64,000 nt of DNA from assembly GCF_028683135.1 (NCBI RefSeq), contig NZ_JAJUBB010000001.1:62001-126000 (forward strand). Reading direction: 5' to 3'. Positions 40,421-49,465 of this stretch are shown here, piece after piece (positions within the stretch are counted from its first letter, which is position 1; each line of letters begins with the position of its first letter). The stretch is from Enterovibrio qingdaonensis. GTDB taxonomy: Bacteria; Pseudomonadota; Gammaproteobacteria; Enterobacterales; Vibrionaceae. Under the pieces are notes generated by a model, which was given only the letters and a program-made list of their open reading frames with translations, did no database searches and was not told the origin of the DNA. A program made the translations under genes and the position numbers.

Positions 40421-41018
40421 TTAGCGAATTTCAGAAATGTTTCTGACAACTTTGGCCACCAGCCCGTAATCGATAGCTTGCGCCGGATCCATCCAGTAGT
40501 TGTAGTCGGTGTCTTGTTCGACTTGTTCTAGAGGTTTTCCTGTCGCGTCGCTGATCAACTTGTTGATCCTTGCGCGAATACGGAGCAACTCATTCGCTTC
40601 AATTTCGATATTCGATGCTTTGCCGTTCACCTGACCGAGCGGCTGATGGATCATAAAGCGCGTATTTGGCAGACAGTAACGGTCTTCTTTTTCAGCAGCT
40701 ATGTATATCGTTACGCCTGCACTTGCGACCCAACCAGTGCCAATCACAATCACTTTCGGTCTCACGAATTTGATCATATCGTGAATCGTATCGCCCGCTT
40801 CGACATGTCCGCCTTGGCTGTTAATGTACAGATAGATTGGGTCGTCGTTGATCTCTTGTAGGATAAGCAACTGCGTTGAAATGCGTTGTGCCAGCTCCTG
40901 ATTCACTTCACCAGAGATGATGATTGAGCGAGAGTTAATCAGCTTTTCTTCAAGCCCCAAACCTTTTGGTTTTGTCTTTACTGCTCTCTGCGTCGTCTTG
41001 TTTGTCGTTAAGTACCAT
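40421..41018 (-). CDS. ClpP-like serine protease subunit with apparent start-region frameshift
   Basis: Orphan ClpP-family protein (about 198 residues) of the type distinct from the housekeeping ClpP. Catalytic residues are visible: Ser in GWVASAGVTIYIAA, His in RFMIHQPLG and an Asp in QDTDYNYW. Downstream of KGLGLEEKLINSR the frame is clean, but upstream the in-frame sequence (WYLTTNKTTQRAVKTKP) is unnatural. The ATG at 41018 instead starts a hydrophilic N terminus (MVLNDKQDDAESSKDKTK) that runs into the core only if one base is removed from the A-runs at 40964-40973. A GTG at 41059 is the longest in-frame start and is unlikely. No ClpX/ClpA gene is adjacent. Confidence 0.8.
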
Positions 41019-41059
41019 AGCAACTGTATCCCATAGAGAAATAAACATGTGTAGCGCAC

Positions 41060-41423
41060 ACATAGATTTGTTGTTTGCTAAGTAACTGACTGCTTAACGG
41101 TTACTGAAAGGGTGATCAGATACGAAATCCACCAATATCTTCGGGATTCTCGTTGTCTAATAATGAGCGTAAGACGCGCCCGACTAAAAGCAAAATGAGG
41201 GAATCAAAATTGGCGGAGTGGTCGAAAAACAAGCGTCAGTCTTGTGCAAAGTCTGCACCAGTTCAGCGCACTTCATACCGAATACACTGCCGTCATATTG
41301 ATAATTCAATCAAAAACAACAACCTGCAAAATTGGCAACGCTTTTGCTTTGTACACCTCAGTAGCGTACCAAAGATGTATCGGTTACCGCGCTTAAAAGC
41401 GTCACTACTGAAAATTTGGCAAT
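41060..41423. other. Intergenic before the riboswitch, no gene seen
   Basis: About 360 bases between the ClpP-like gene and the guanidine-I aptamer. It presumably contains the promoter of the guanidine operon. A 90-codon plus-strand frame here has unnatural composition and no ribosome binding site and is not called. Confidence 0.45.
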
Positions 41424-41558
41424 AGACAACTAGGGTTCCGGTGCAATGTCTTGTGGGGAGATAAAAATGCATGGCTGGTCCGAGAGTTGTCAACCTCGCT
41501 GGCATTGGTGTAACGCCAATTGCTGAGGTCACACGGAGGGACAAAAGCCCGGGAGACT
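41424..41558 (+). ncRNA. Guanidine-I (ykkC-yxkD) riboswitch
   Basis: The highly conserved blocks of the guanidine-I aptamer occur in order: CTAGGGTTCCG (41430), GCTGGTCCGAGAG (41474) and ACACGGAGGGACAAAAGCCC then GGGAGA (41531-41556). The aptamer binds free guanidinium and switches on guanidine-exporter or guanidine-degradation genes. It lies in the leader of an operon with an ABC transporter, carboxylase and allophanate hydrolase. The first start codon is about 50 bases downstream. No obvious terminator hairpin with a T-run follows, so the expression platform is unclear. Confidence 0.95.
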
Positions 41559-41609
41559 CGATATCTCTTTGGTGCTGTTAATTCGTGAAATCTCAAGGCA
41601 GAGGTCGCT

Positions 41610-42695
41610 ATGAAAACTCGTTCTACATCGCTCCAATACTTACTCAAACGTATACTCCTTGCTGTCGTTGTTAGTTTCTCTGTTGTCTCGAGCATGGCTT
41701 GGTCGGCAGAGAAACCTTCTTTTCGCTTAGCGTGGTCAATCTACGTCGGATGGGTTCCGTGGGACTACGGTAACAGTGCTGGCATCATAGAAAAGTGGGC
41801 AGATAAATACGGCATTGATATCGAAGTCGTTCAGGTGAACGACTATATCGAGTCCATCAATCAATATACCGCTGGCGCGTTCGACGCCACCGTCATGACA
41901 AACATGGATGCACTGACCATTCCAGCCGCGAGTGGTGTGGACTCCACCGCGCTGATTGTTGGTGATTTCTCCAATGGCAATGACGGCATCATTTTAAAAA
42001 CAGATCATGCGCTTGCAGACATAAAAGGCCAGCGTGTAAATCTTGTTGAGCTCAGCGTATCCCATTACCTGTTGGCACGTGCACTGGAAAGCGTTGACAT
42101 GACTGAGCGAGACATCACTGTGGTGAACACAGCAGATGCAGATTTGGTTTCCGCGTTTGCCACCGAAGACGTAACCGCAGTGACAACATGGAACCCGCTC
42201 CTAGCGGAAATCGAGAAAATGCCAGCCAGTCATAAAGTCTTCGATTCCTCTCAGATCCCCGGCGAGATCATCGACCTACTTGTCGTGAACAGCGATACCT
42301 TGGCGCAGCATCCTGAACTTGGTAAAGCACTCACTGGTGCATGGTATGAAATCATGTCGCAGATGCAGCAAGACGACGAACAAGGCTTGAACGCGTTGGA
42401 GTTTATGGCTGCATCATCAGGTACCGACTTGGCGGGATACCAAGCGCAATTGGCCTCAACCAAGATGTTTTATCAACCCTCAGAAGCGGTAAGTTTCACT
42501 GAATCAGAAACGCTTAAAGACACTATGGGTAAAGTGGCGGAGTTTTCATTCAAGCACGGTTTGCTTGGTGATGGTGCGCCAGATGCGGGCTTCATTGGTA
42601 TCGAAACACCGTCTGGGGTGTATGGAGACAGCGCGAATGTTCAGTTGAGATTTAATCCTGAGTTTATGGCAATGGCCGCCAACGGCGAACTTTAA
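41610..42695 (+). CDS. ABC transporter substrate-binding protein (guanidine operon)
   Basis: Periplasmic binding protein of 361 residues in the NitT/TauT/SsuA group. Signal peptide to about residue 33 (RILLAVVVSFSVVSSMAWSA), then the bilobal core starting FRLAWSIYVGWVPWDYGNSAG. Homologues are labelled putative urea transporter, but linkage to a guanidine-I riboswitch makes guanidine or a guanidine compound the more likely ligand. AGGCAGAGG precedes the ATG. First gene of the seven-gene operon, ten bases before the permease. Confidence 0.88.
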   Translation: MKTRSTSLQYLLKRILLAVVVSFSVVSSMAWSAEKPSFRLAWSIYVGWVPWDYGNSAGIIEKWADKYGIDIEVVQVNDYIESINQYTAGAFDATVMTNMDALTIPAASGVDSTALIVGDFSNGNDGIILKTDHALADIKGQRVNLVELSVSHYLLARALESVDMTERDITVVNTADADLVSAFATEDVTAVTTWNPLLAEIEKMPASHKVFDSSQIPGEIIDLLVVNSDTLAQHPELGKALTGAWYEIMSQMQQDDEQGLNALEFMAASSGTDLAGYQAQLASTKMFYQPSEAVSFTESETLKDTMGKVAEFSFKHGLLGDGAPDAGFIGIETPSGVYGDSANVQLRFNPEFMAMAANGEL

Positions 42696-42704
42696 GGTGA
42701 AACG

Positions 42705-43529
42705 ATGACACGGATTATCAATCGCCAACCCTCGTCATTAGGTCGAGTCGCTCTCGCATGCTTGCCTTTTGTACTCTTGATAGCAGCGTATGTTCTGGCG
42801 TCTGATGCACGGTTGGCCGTTAACCCAAATGACAAATTGCTGCCATCGTTTGCCAGCATTGCAGACGGGTTTGCGAGAATGGCGTTTGAGCCAAGTCGAC
42901 GCACGGGCGAGTACCTGTTTTGGGTAGACACGCTTGCTAGCTTGGAAAGGCTCACACTAGGTGTTGGCATCAGTGCGTTATTGGCGTTGATGATAGGTAT
43001 CGCCAACGGCATGGTGCCTTATGTTAGAGCTCCGCTTTCACCGCTGGTAAGAGCTTTATCGCTCATTCCTCCCATGGCAATCCTTCCTATCCTGTTTATC
43101 GCATTGGGGTTGGGTGAGCTTTCTAAGGTCATGCTGATCATTATCGGTATCACGCCAATGATGGTGAGAGATCTTCAGCTTCGCACCGAAAGTTTGCCGA
43201 GTGAGCAAATTATCAAAGCGCAGACACTGGGGGCTAACTCTTGGACCTTGCTGCTCCGTGTCGTCTTGCCGCAAGTTATGCCAAGACTGATTGAAGCCGT
43301 CAGGTTAACACTGGGCAGTGCATGGCTGTTTCTCATCGCGGCGGAAGCCATCGCATCAACGGAAGGGCTAGGGTATCGCATCTTCCTGATCCGTCGATAT
43401 CTGGCAATGGATGTCATCTTACCCTACGTGGTGTGGATTACGATTCTCGCCTTTTTGATGGATTGGGGCCTACAGAAGATATCCGCGAAAGCCTACCCGT
43501 GGTTTGCCACATCAAAAGGAGGCAGTTGA
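42705..43529 (+). CDS. ABC transporter permease (guanidine operon)
   Basis: Integral membrane permease of 274 residues of the NitT/TauT family (SsuC/TauC-like), with about six helices and the EAA-type loop (SEQIIKAQTLGANSWTLLLRVVLPQVMPRL, in pieces). It pairs with the upstream binding protein and downstream ATPase. Spacing to the binding protein gene is nine bases. Confidence 0.9.
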   Translation: MTRIINRQPSSLGRVALACLPFVLLIAAYVLASDARLAVNPNDKLLPSFASIADGFARMAFEPSRRTGEYLFWVDTLASLERLTLGVGISALLALMIGIANGMVPYVRAPLSPLVRALSLIPPMAILPILFIALGLGELSKVMLIIIGITPMMVRDLQLRTESLPSEQIIKAQTLGANSWTLLLRVVLPQVMPRLIEAVRLTLGSAWLFLIAAEAIASTEGLGYRIFLIRRYLAMDVILPYVVWITILAFLMDWGLQKISAKAYPWFATSKGGS

Positions 43530-43531
43530 AT

Positions 43532-44329
43532 ATGGATAACAACACTGCGCTGCAACCCATCATCGAAGCAAAGAATGTCTGGAAAGAGTATGGCGACCAT
43601 GTCGTGCTTGAACGTCTCAACATCCGTGTGATGCAAGGGGAGTTCGTCAGCATTTTAGGTACATCGGGTTGTGGTAAATCTACCTTTCTTAACATGCTGC
43701 TGGGCACACAATCACCATCTCGTGGAGAACTCCTGTTAGATGGCAAACCGCTTAACTCCGAACCAGGGCCTGAGCGGGGCATTGTGTTTCAGAAGTATTC
43801 CGTTTTTCCGCACATGACGGCACTTCAGAACATCATGGTGGCGGATGAATTTGAAGCGTCTCGTTTGCTTGGAAAAGTATGGGGAAGTGGCAAGACCGCT
43901 CTGAAGGACAAAGCCATGGATCAGCTTGATAAGCTCGGCTTGGCGCACGCCGCCAATCGCTTCCCGTCAGAAATGTCCGGCGGTATGCAACAAAGGCTCG
44001 CTATCGCACAAGCCTTGATGAAAAAGCCACGCATACTCCTGCTTGATGAACCCTTTGGCGCGCTCGATCCGGGTATTCGAAAAGACATGCACGTCTTGAT
44101 TAACCAAATCTGGCAAGAGCAAAATCTGACCATCTTTATGATCACTCACGACCTGCAAGAAGGCTTCAAGCTGGGCTCGCGGTTGTGGGTGTTTGATAAA
44201 CCTCGTTATGACCCGCAAGAACCGGAACGATACGGCTCTCAAGTCACGTTTGATATTCCGTTGAATACACCGGGGCAAGAAGCCCTTATCGCCGACTTGC
44301 AGGCTAAACAGCAAAAGGAAGTCGCATAA
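43532..44329 (+). CDS. ABC transporter ATP-binding protein (guanidine operon)
   Basis: ATPase subunit of 265 residues with Walker A GTSGCGKST, signature MSGGMQQRLAIAQAL, Walker B RILLLDEPFGALDP and the switch histidine in MITHDLQEG. The frame is open from 43322 through the permease gene, but ATG 43532 follows AAAGGAGG and gives the normal family start. It completes a NitT/TauT-type importer with the two preceding genes. Confidence 0.92.
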   Translation: MDNNTALQPIIEAKNVWKEYGDHVVLERLNIRVMQGEFVSILGTSGCGKSTFLNMLLGTQSPSRGELLLDGKPLNSEPGPERGIVFQKYSVFPHMTALQNIMVADEFEASRLLGKVWGSGKTALKDKAMDQLDKLGLAHAANRFPSEMSGGMQQRLAIAQALMKKPRILLLDEPFGALDPGIRKDMHVLINQIWQEQNLTIFMITHDLQEGFKLGSRLWVFDKPRYDPQEPERYGSQVTFDIPLNTPGQEALIADLQAKQQKEVA

Positions 44330-44354
44330 CTGCAAACCAAAAGGAGTAAAGATT

Positions 44355-45095
44355 ATGTCGCTAAACAGCCTCTTTCAGCACCTTTATGACGGAGGGCAAC
44401 ACGGGTCGATGGAAGTCCCCGCAGGGTTCAGCCTTCGCTTTACCGACATCATCGGTGGGGCGAATGTCTCTCTGCTAATGTTCAATCCTCGCAATACACT
44501 GGAGCGCATTAACTTGCCGGACAGCTTGAAGTGCCAACACACCTTTAAGCTTACCCAAGGGAACTGTGTTTACTCGGACATGGGCCGTATTTTCTGCTCA
44601 ATCGTGCGTGATGACACGGGGTGGATTGACAGTGTTGGTGGCCTTAGCCATTCACAGCACATTGACGCGCAGTGGGGAAAACGAGACTACCAAACAGACC
44701 GAAATAACTGGCTTCAAAACGGCCACGATGCAGTTTTGGTGGAAATGGCCAAGTTTGGACTCGGGCTTCGCGATCTCGCTGCGCCGCTGAATCTATTTAG
44801 CCGAGTGAACACGTCGTCAGAAGGCGTCTTAAGCTACGAAGCACATAACAGCCATGCCGGAGATGTCATCACATTGCGTTTTGAGATGGATACGGTGGTT
44901 GTGTTTTCAACCTGTCCGCATGCCATGAACAAGGCAGAGGAGTATCCGAGAAAACCGGTAAACGTCGAAATGATCCCGTCGCCACCGTTGGCGGATGATG
45001 ACCCTTGCCTCAACCTTTGCGACGAAAACCGCCGAGGCTTTTTCAACACGCGCCAATATCAGCCATCTTACGTCAAAGAAGGAGCCACGCAATGA
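44355..45095 (+). CDS. Urea carboxylase-associated protein 1 (carboxyguanidine deiminase subunit type)
   Basis: DUF1989-family protein of 246 residues. Related pairs (urea carboxylase-associated proteins, CgdAB) deiminate carboxyguanidine to allophanate in guanidine degradation. Visible blocks: [67 protein letters not shown] (in pieces), [12 protein letters not shown]. Conserved Cys/His residues (FCSIV, STCPH) fit a metal-bound active site. It overlaps the partner gene by four bases. Confidence 0.87.
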   Translation: MSLNSLFQHLYDGGQHGSMEVPAGFSLRFTDIIGGANVSLLMFNPRNTLERINLPDSLKCQHTFKLTQGNCVYSDMGRIFCSIVRDDTGWIDSVGGLSHSQHIDAQWGKRDYQTDRNNWLQNGHDAVLVEMAKFGLGLRDLAAPLNLFSRVNTSSEGVLSYEAHNSHAGDVITLRFEMDTVVVFSTCPHAMNKAEEYPRKPVNVEMIPSPPLADDDPCLNLCDENRRGFFNTRQYQPSYVKEGATQ

Positions 45096-45736
45096 TCAAA
45101 GAAAGCACACTACAGACAAGCCAAGCGCAAATTCGTGATGTCGTTGATGCCGGCGATTACTATTTTAAAGTGGTGAAGGCTGGCGATCGCCTTCGCATTA
45201 CCGACCTAGAAGGTAATCAGGCCGCAGACACCTTGTTCTTTAACGCGAACAATACCGCTGAACGATACAGTGCCATGGACACATTAAGAGAGCAGGGCAA
45301 CGCGTATCTCACGGCAGGCTCGGTATTACAGTCAAACCTCAATAACCCATTACTTGAAGTTGTTGCCGACACGTGTGGCCGACATGACACCTTGGGCGGT
45401 GCCTGTTCAACGGAAAGTAATACAGTCCGCTATGCCTTAGAAAAACGCTGCATGCATGCGTGTCGAGACTCCTGGCTGCTGGCAGTGAGCGAACATCCAG
45501 AATATGGACTGTCCAAGCGTGACCTTAGCCATAACATCAACTTCTTCATGAATGTGCCCGTTACCGAAGCAGGTGGATTGACCTTTGCTGATGGTATCAG
45601 TGCACCGGGTAAATACGTGGAGTTAGAGGCGAAAATGGATGTCATCGTATTGGTTTCCAATTGCCCGCAACTCAACAACCCCTGCAACGCATATAACCCA
45701 ACACCGATAGAAATCGCAGTGTGGAGTGCGGCGTAA
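45092..45736 (+). CDS. Urea carboxylase-associated protein 2 (carboxyguanidine deiminase subunit type)
   Basis: Second DUF1989 protein, 214 residues, partner of the preceding one. Blocks: [96 protein letters not shown] (in pieces), all typical. The frame is open from 45005, but ATG 45092 overlaps the upstream stop (ATGA) and follows AAGGAG. Together the two proteins are expected to convert carboxyguanidine to allophanate and ammonia. Confidence 0.87.
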   Translation: MIKESTLQTSQAQIRDVVDAGDYYFKVVKAGDRLRITDLEGNQAADTLFFNANNTAERYSAMDTLREQGNAYLTAGSVLQSNLNNPLLEVVADTCGRHDTLGGACSTESNTVRYALEKRCMHACRDSWLLAVSEHPEYGLSKRDLSHNINFFMNVPVTEAGGLTFADGISAPGKYVELEAKMDVIVLVSNCPQLNNPCNAYNPTPIEIAVWSAA

Positions 45737-45832
45737 ACGCCATTTATTGAGGTAAGGGACGACCCTGTCAGCAGCATTTTGCTCAAGCCTCTCGCGTTAC
45801 TCGGGACGACCCGACTAGATCAAGAGCTAACG

Positions 45833-48800
45833 ATGTTTAAAAAAATTCTGATCGCCAACCGCGGAGCGATAGCGTGTAGAATCATTCGCACCTTGGATGA
45901 AATGGGAATCGACAGTGTGGCGGTTTACCACCAAGATGATGCATCAAGCCTGCATGTCAGAAACGCCACCGAAGCCTATTGCTTAGGCAATGGCAGCGCG
46001 TCGGACACTTACCTGAATATCTCGACGATCCTCAACATTGCCAAAACGTCTGGCGCAGAAGCGATTCATCCCGGCTATGGCTTTTTGAGTGAAAACCCGG
46101 ACTTTGTCGCCGCTTGTGAAGAAGCTGGCGTGGTGTTTCTTGGCCCCACCTCCGAACAGATGAACATGTTCGGCCTGAAACATACCGCGAGGGAATTGGC
46201 GGAAAACGCAAATGTTCCGTTGCTACCTGGTACTGGGTTGCTAGATACCCTTGAAGATGCGCAGTGCGAAGCGGCCAGCATGGGTTATCCCGTGATGTTG
46301 AAAAGCACCGCAGGCGGCGGTGGCATCGGGATGCGTTTATGTGAGAACAGCGACGAATTGGCCGACGCATTCGATGCAGTCAAGCGATTGGGCGAGAACA
46401 ACTTCAGCCACAGTGGATTGTTCCTTGAAAAATTCATCACGTGCGCACGACACATCGAAGTGCAAGTTGTTGGCGACGGTGCCGGCAATGTACTGACACT
46501 CGGCGAGCGAGATTGCTCCGCGCAACGTCGAAACCAAAAAGTGATGGAGGAAACGCCAGCACCCAACTTAGATGAAATCACACGTTCAGCATTACAAGAC
46601 ACGGCACAAAGACTGGCGGCATCGGTGAATTACCGCAGTGCGGGCACGGTTGAATTTATCCTCGATGAAACTACCCAGCAGTTTTACTTTCTTGAAGTAA
46701 ATACCCGTCTGCAAGTCGAACATGGCGTGACGGAAATGTTGTTCGATGTCGATATTGTGCGCCTGATGATTGAGATTGGCTGTGATGAATTTGAAGAAAG
46801 CTGGGTCACAGCAAGAATGTCAACGCCATTCGGCCACGCTATTCAGTTTCGCCTGTACGCAGAAGATCCAAACAAATCCTTTTTGCCCTCGACGGGCTTG
46901 ATCAACCAGTTTGCCTTACCTGATAACGTTGTTATGAACAGACCCGAACAACGTGAAGACGGCACAATAGTGCGTGTTGATGGTTGGATTGAATCTGGCG
47001 TTGAGGTAAGTCCGTATTTTGACCCCATGCTCGCCAAACTGATGGTACATGCCGGCACGCGAGAAGATGCCTTGGCAGGGTTAACGGAATTAACACGTGA
47101 AACGCGGCTGTATGGCATTGAAAGCAACATTGCGTATCTTTCTCAACTGGCTCAGGAAGATATTGTCACCAACGGGGAGATCCTGACATCAAGCCTCAAT
47201 CAGTTTGATTACCAGCCTCTGACATTTGATGTGCTCGCCGCAGGGACACAAACCACGATTCAAGACATACCGGGAAGAGAAGGCTATTGGCACGTTGGGA
47301 TTCCACCTTCCGGCCCCATGGACAGTCTAAGTTTCCGTTTGGGAAACCAATTGCTGGACAATAACGCTTCTTGTGCGGGGCTGGAAATCATCGCCAATGG
47401 GCCCTCGTTAAGATTCAACACTGCTGTCAATATCGTTGTGGCAGGCGCAGAAATACCAATTACTATCAACGGAGAAACGGCTTCCTTAAATATGGAACTC
47501 TCCATAGAAAAAGGGGATGTACTAGAACTCGGTGCAGTAACAGGCGAAGGCGCACGTGCGTATGTATTGTTTAAGGGCGGCTTAGATTGCCCTAAGTATC
47601 TCGGTAGCCGCTCAACCTTTACTTTGGGGAAATTTGGCGGTCACTCAGGGCGAGCCCTGATGGGCGGCGACGTCATTCACTTGCTCAACCCGGAACATAC
47701 AGCACCCAGTGGAAATGAACGAAGCATGGAGCCTGTCGACTTCGCCGCAAGTAAAACACTGCGTGTGATTTACGGCCCACACGGTGCGCCTGATTTTTTC
47801 ACAAACCAAGATATCGACGCTTTCTTTGAGGCCGAATGGGAAGTTCACTTTAACTCAAGCCGCACAGGGGTACGTTTGATCGGGCCAAAACCCGATTGGG
47901 CGAGAGCTGACGGTGGTGAAGCGGGATTACACCCTTCGAACATTCACGATAACGCCTACGCGGTTGGAACCGTTGACTTCACGGGCGATATGCCTGTTAT
48001 TTTGGGGCCAGACGGCCCAAGTCTTGGCGGGTTTGTTTGCCCTGCGACGGTAATAAAAGCCGATCTTTGGAAGCTGGGACAATTAAAACCTGGCGACAAA
48101 ATACGATTCCAGCCAGTTACCTTTGTGGATGCTGAAGAAGCAGAGTGCCATCAAATTCTTTCTGTCGGCCAATGTCTGGCCAGTGAACTGCACTTGGATT
48201 CAGCTCCACTCAGTTCGCCCATACTCAAAACCATCGACAAGGAACGCTATGGCGAGCAGGTGGTTTATCGCCCAAGCGGTGAAGATTACCTCTTAGTGGA
48301 ATACGGGCCGCAAGCCCTGGATATTCGCGTGCGTTTCCGCGTTCACGCCCTGATGCTTGCGCTAGAAAAAATGTGTATACCTGCGATCAAAGAATTGACG
48401 CCCGGTATCCGTTCCCTTCAAGTCCATTACGACAACTTGCGTTGCAGCGTCAGCGAATTGATCGCGATACTTGAGATCGCAGAAGGTGAGATTGGTGATA
48501 TATCGTCGCTCAGTGTTCCGTCTCGCATCATACATTTACCGCTGTCGTGGAACGACCCATCTATTCAAAAAGCGATGAAAAAGTACGATGACGTTGTCCG
48601 CAAAAATGCGCCGTGGAACCCCGATAATATCGAGTTCATCCGCAGAATAAATGGGTTAAACAGCATTGAGCAAGTCAAAGAGATTGTTTTTAATGCCAAT
48701 TACTTAGTGATGGGACTTGGCGATGTGTATCTTGGTGCGCCCGTCGCAACACCGATGGATCCTCGCCACCGTTTAGTGACCACCAAATACAACCCCGCAA

Positions 48801-49465
48801 GAACATGGACACCTGAAAATGCCGTTGGCATTGGCGGAGCTTACATGTGCGTTTACGGCATGGAAGGGCCGGGCGGTTATCAACTGATGGGGCGAACCCT
48901 GCAAATGTGGAATCGCTACCGAGAAAACAACACCTTCACCCAACCTTGGTTGCTTCGCTTTTTCGACCAAATCCGTTTCTATCCTGTATCGCCTGAAGAA
49001 CTGACGAAAATCCGACAAGACTTCCCACTGGGCAAGTTTGACGTTCGGATTGAAGAAACCACCTTCAGTCTTGCTGGCTACGAAGCTCTGTTGGAGAAAG
49101 AAGCAGATGCCATTGCCGCGTTTAAGCAGCAGCAACAACACGCCTTTGATGCTGAACGTCAACGCTGGGAAGAAAGTGGCGACGCCAATTTCGTTTCTAT
49201 TTCAGACATAAAGGAAGAAACCGAAGATCAGCTGCTAGACCAGGGCCAGTTTGTCGTTCCAAGCCAATTAGCTGGCAATGTCTGGCGTGTGTTGGTCAAC
49301 GAGGGCGACACAATTGAAGCGGGACAGCCTATTCTCATCGTAGAGTCGATGAAAATGGAAATTGAAGTGACAGCGTCACAAAGAGGGCGCGTCGTTAGGT
49401 TGTCAAAACAAGAAGGCGAACAAGTTCAGGCAGGGCAACCACTGCTTGTGATGGAGCAGATTTAA
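45833..49465 (+). CDS. Biotin-dependent guanidine/urea carboxylase
   Basis: Biotin enzyme of 1210 residues annotated by homology as urea carboxylase; context makes guanidine the likely substrate. Order: N-terminal biotin carboxylase (FKKILIANRGAIACRIIRTL; ATP-grasp loop KSTAGGGGIGM near 160), carboxyltransferase region related to KipI/KipA (GREGYWHVGIPPSGPMDS, SSRTGVRLIGPKPDW, DPRHRLVTTKYNPARTWTPE, GIGGAYMCVYGMEGPGGYQL), and a C-terminal BCCP domain with biotinyl Lys1174 in VESMKMEIE. The frame is open from a TTG at 45779 but MFKKILIANRG at 45833 is the family start. It ends directly against the hydrolase gene. Confidence 0.92.
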   Translation: MFKKILIANRGAIACRIIRTLDEMGIDSVAVYHQDDASSLHVRNATEAYCLGNGSASDTYLNISTILNIAKTSGAEAIHPGYGFLSENPDFVAACEEAGVVFLGPTSEQMNMFGLKHTARELAENANVPLLPGTGLLDTLEDAQCEAASMGYPVMLKSTAGGGGIGMRLCENSDELADAFDAVKRLGENNFSHSGLFLEKFITCARHIEVQVVGDGAGNVLTLGERDCSAQRRNQKVMEETPAPNLDEITRSALQDTAQRLAASVNYRSAGTVEFILDETTQQFYFLEVNTRLQVEHGVTEMLFDVDIVRLMIEIGCDEFEESWVTARMSTPFGHAIQFRLYAEDPNKSFLPSTGLINQFALPDNVVMNRPEQREDGTIVRVDGWIESGVEVSPYFDPMLAKLMVHAGTREDALAGLTELTRETRLYGIESNIAYLSQLAQEDIVTNGEILTSSLNQFDYQPLTFDVLAAGTQTTIQDIPGREGYWHVGIPPSGPMDSLSFRLGNQLLDNNASCAGLEIIANGPSLRFNTAVNIVVAGAEIPITINGETASLNMELSIEKGDVLELGAVTGEGARAYVLFKGGLDCPKYLGSRSTFTLGKFGGHSGRALMGGDVIHLLNPEHTAPSGNERSMEPVDFAASKTLRVIYGPHGAPDFFTNQDIDAFFEAEWEVHFNSSRTGVRLIGPKPDWARADGGEAGLHPSNIHDNAYAVGTVDFTGDMPVILGPDGPSLGGFVCPATVIKADLWKLGQLKPGDKIRFQPVTFVDAEEAECHQILSVGQCLASELHLDSAPLSSPILKTIDKERYGEQVVYRPSGEDYLLVEYGPQALDIRVRFRVHALMLALEKMCIPAIKELTPGIRSLQVHYDNLRCSVSELIAILEIAEGEIGDISSLSVPSRIIHLPLSWNDPSIQKAMKKYDDVVRKNAPWNPDNIEFIRRINGLNSIEQVKEIVFNANYLVMGLGDVYLGAPVATPMDPRHRLVTTKYNPARTWTPENAVGIGGAYMCVYGMEGPGGYQLMGRTLQMWNRYRENNTFTQPWLLRFFDQIRFYPVSPEELTKIRQDFPLGKFDVRIEETTFSLAGYEALLEKEADAIAAFKQQQQHAFDAERQRWEESGDANFVSISDIKEETEDQLLDQGQFVVPSQLAGNVWRVLVNEGDTIEAGQPILIVESMKMEIEVTASQRGRVVRLSKQEGEQVQAGQPLLVMEQI

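Noticed and set aside
41153-41425. Plus-strand frame of 90 codons before the riboswitch
   Set aside because: Unnatural composition, runs almost to the aptamer, and no ribosome site.
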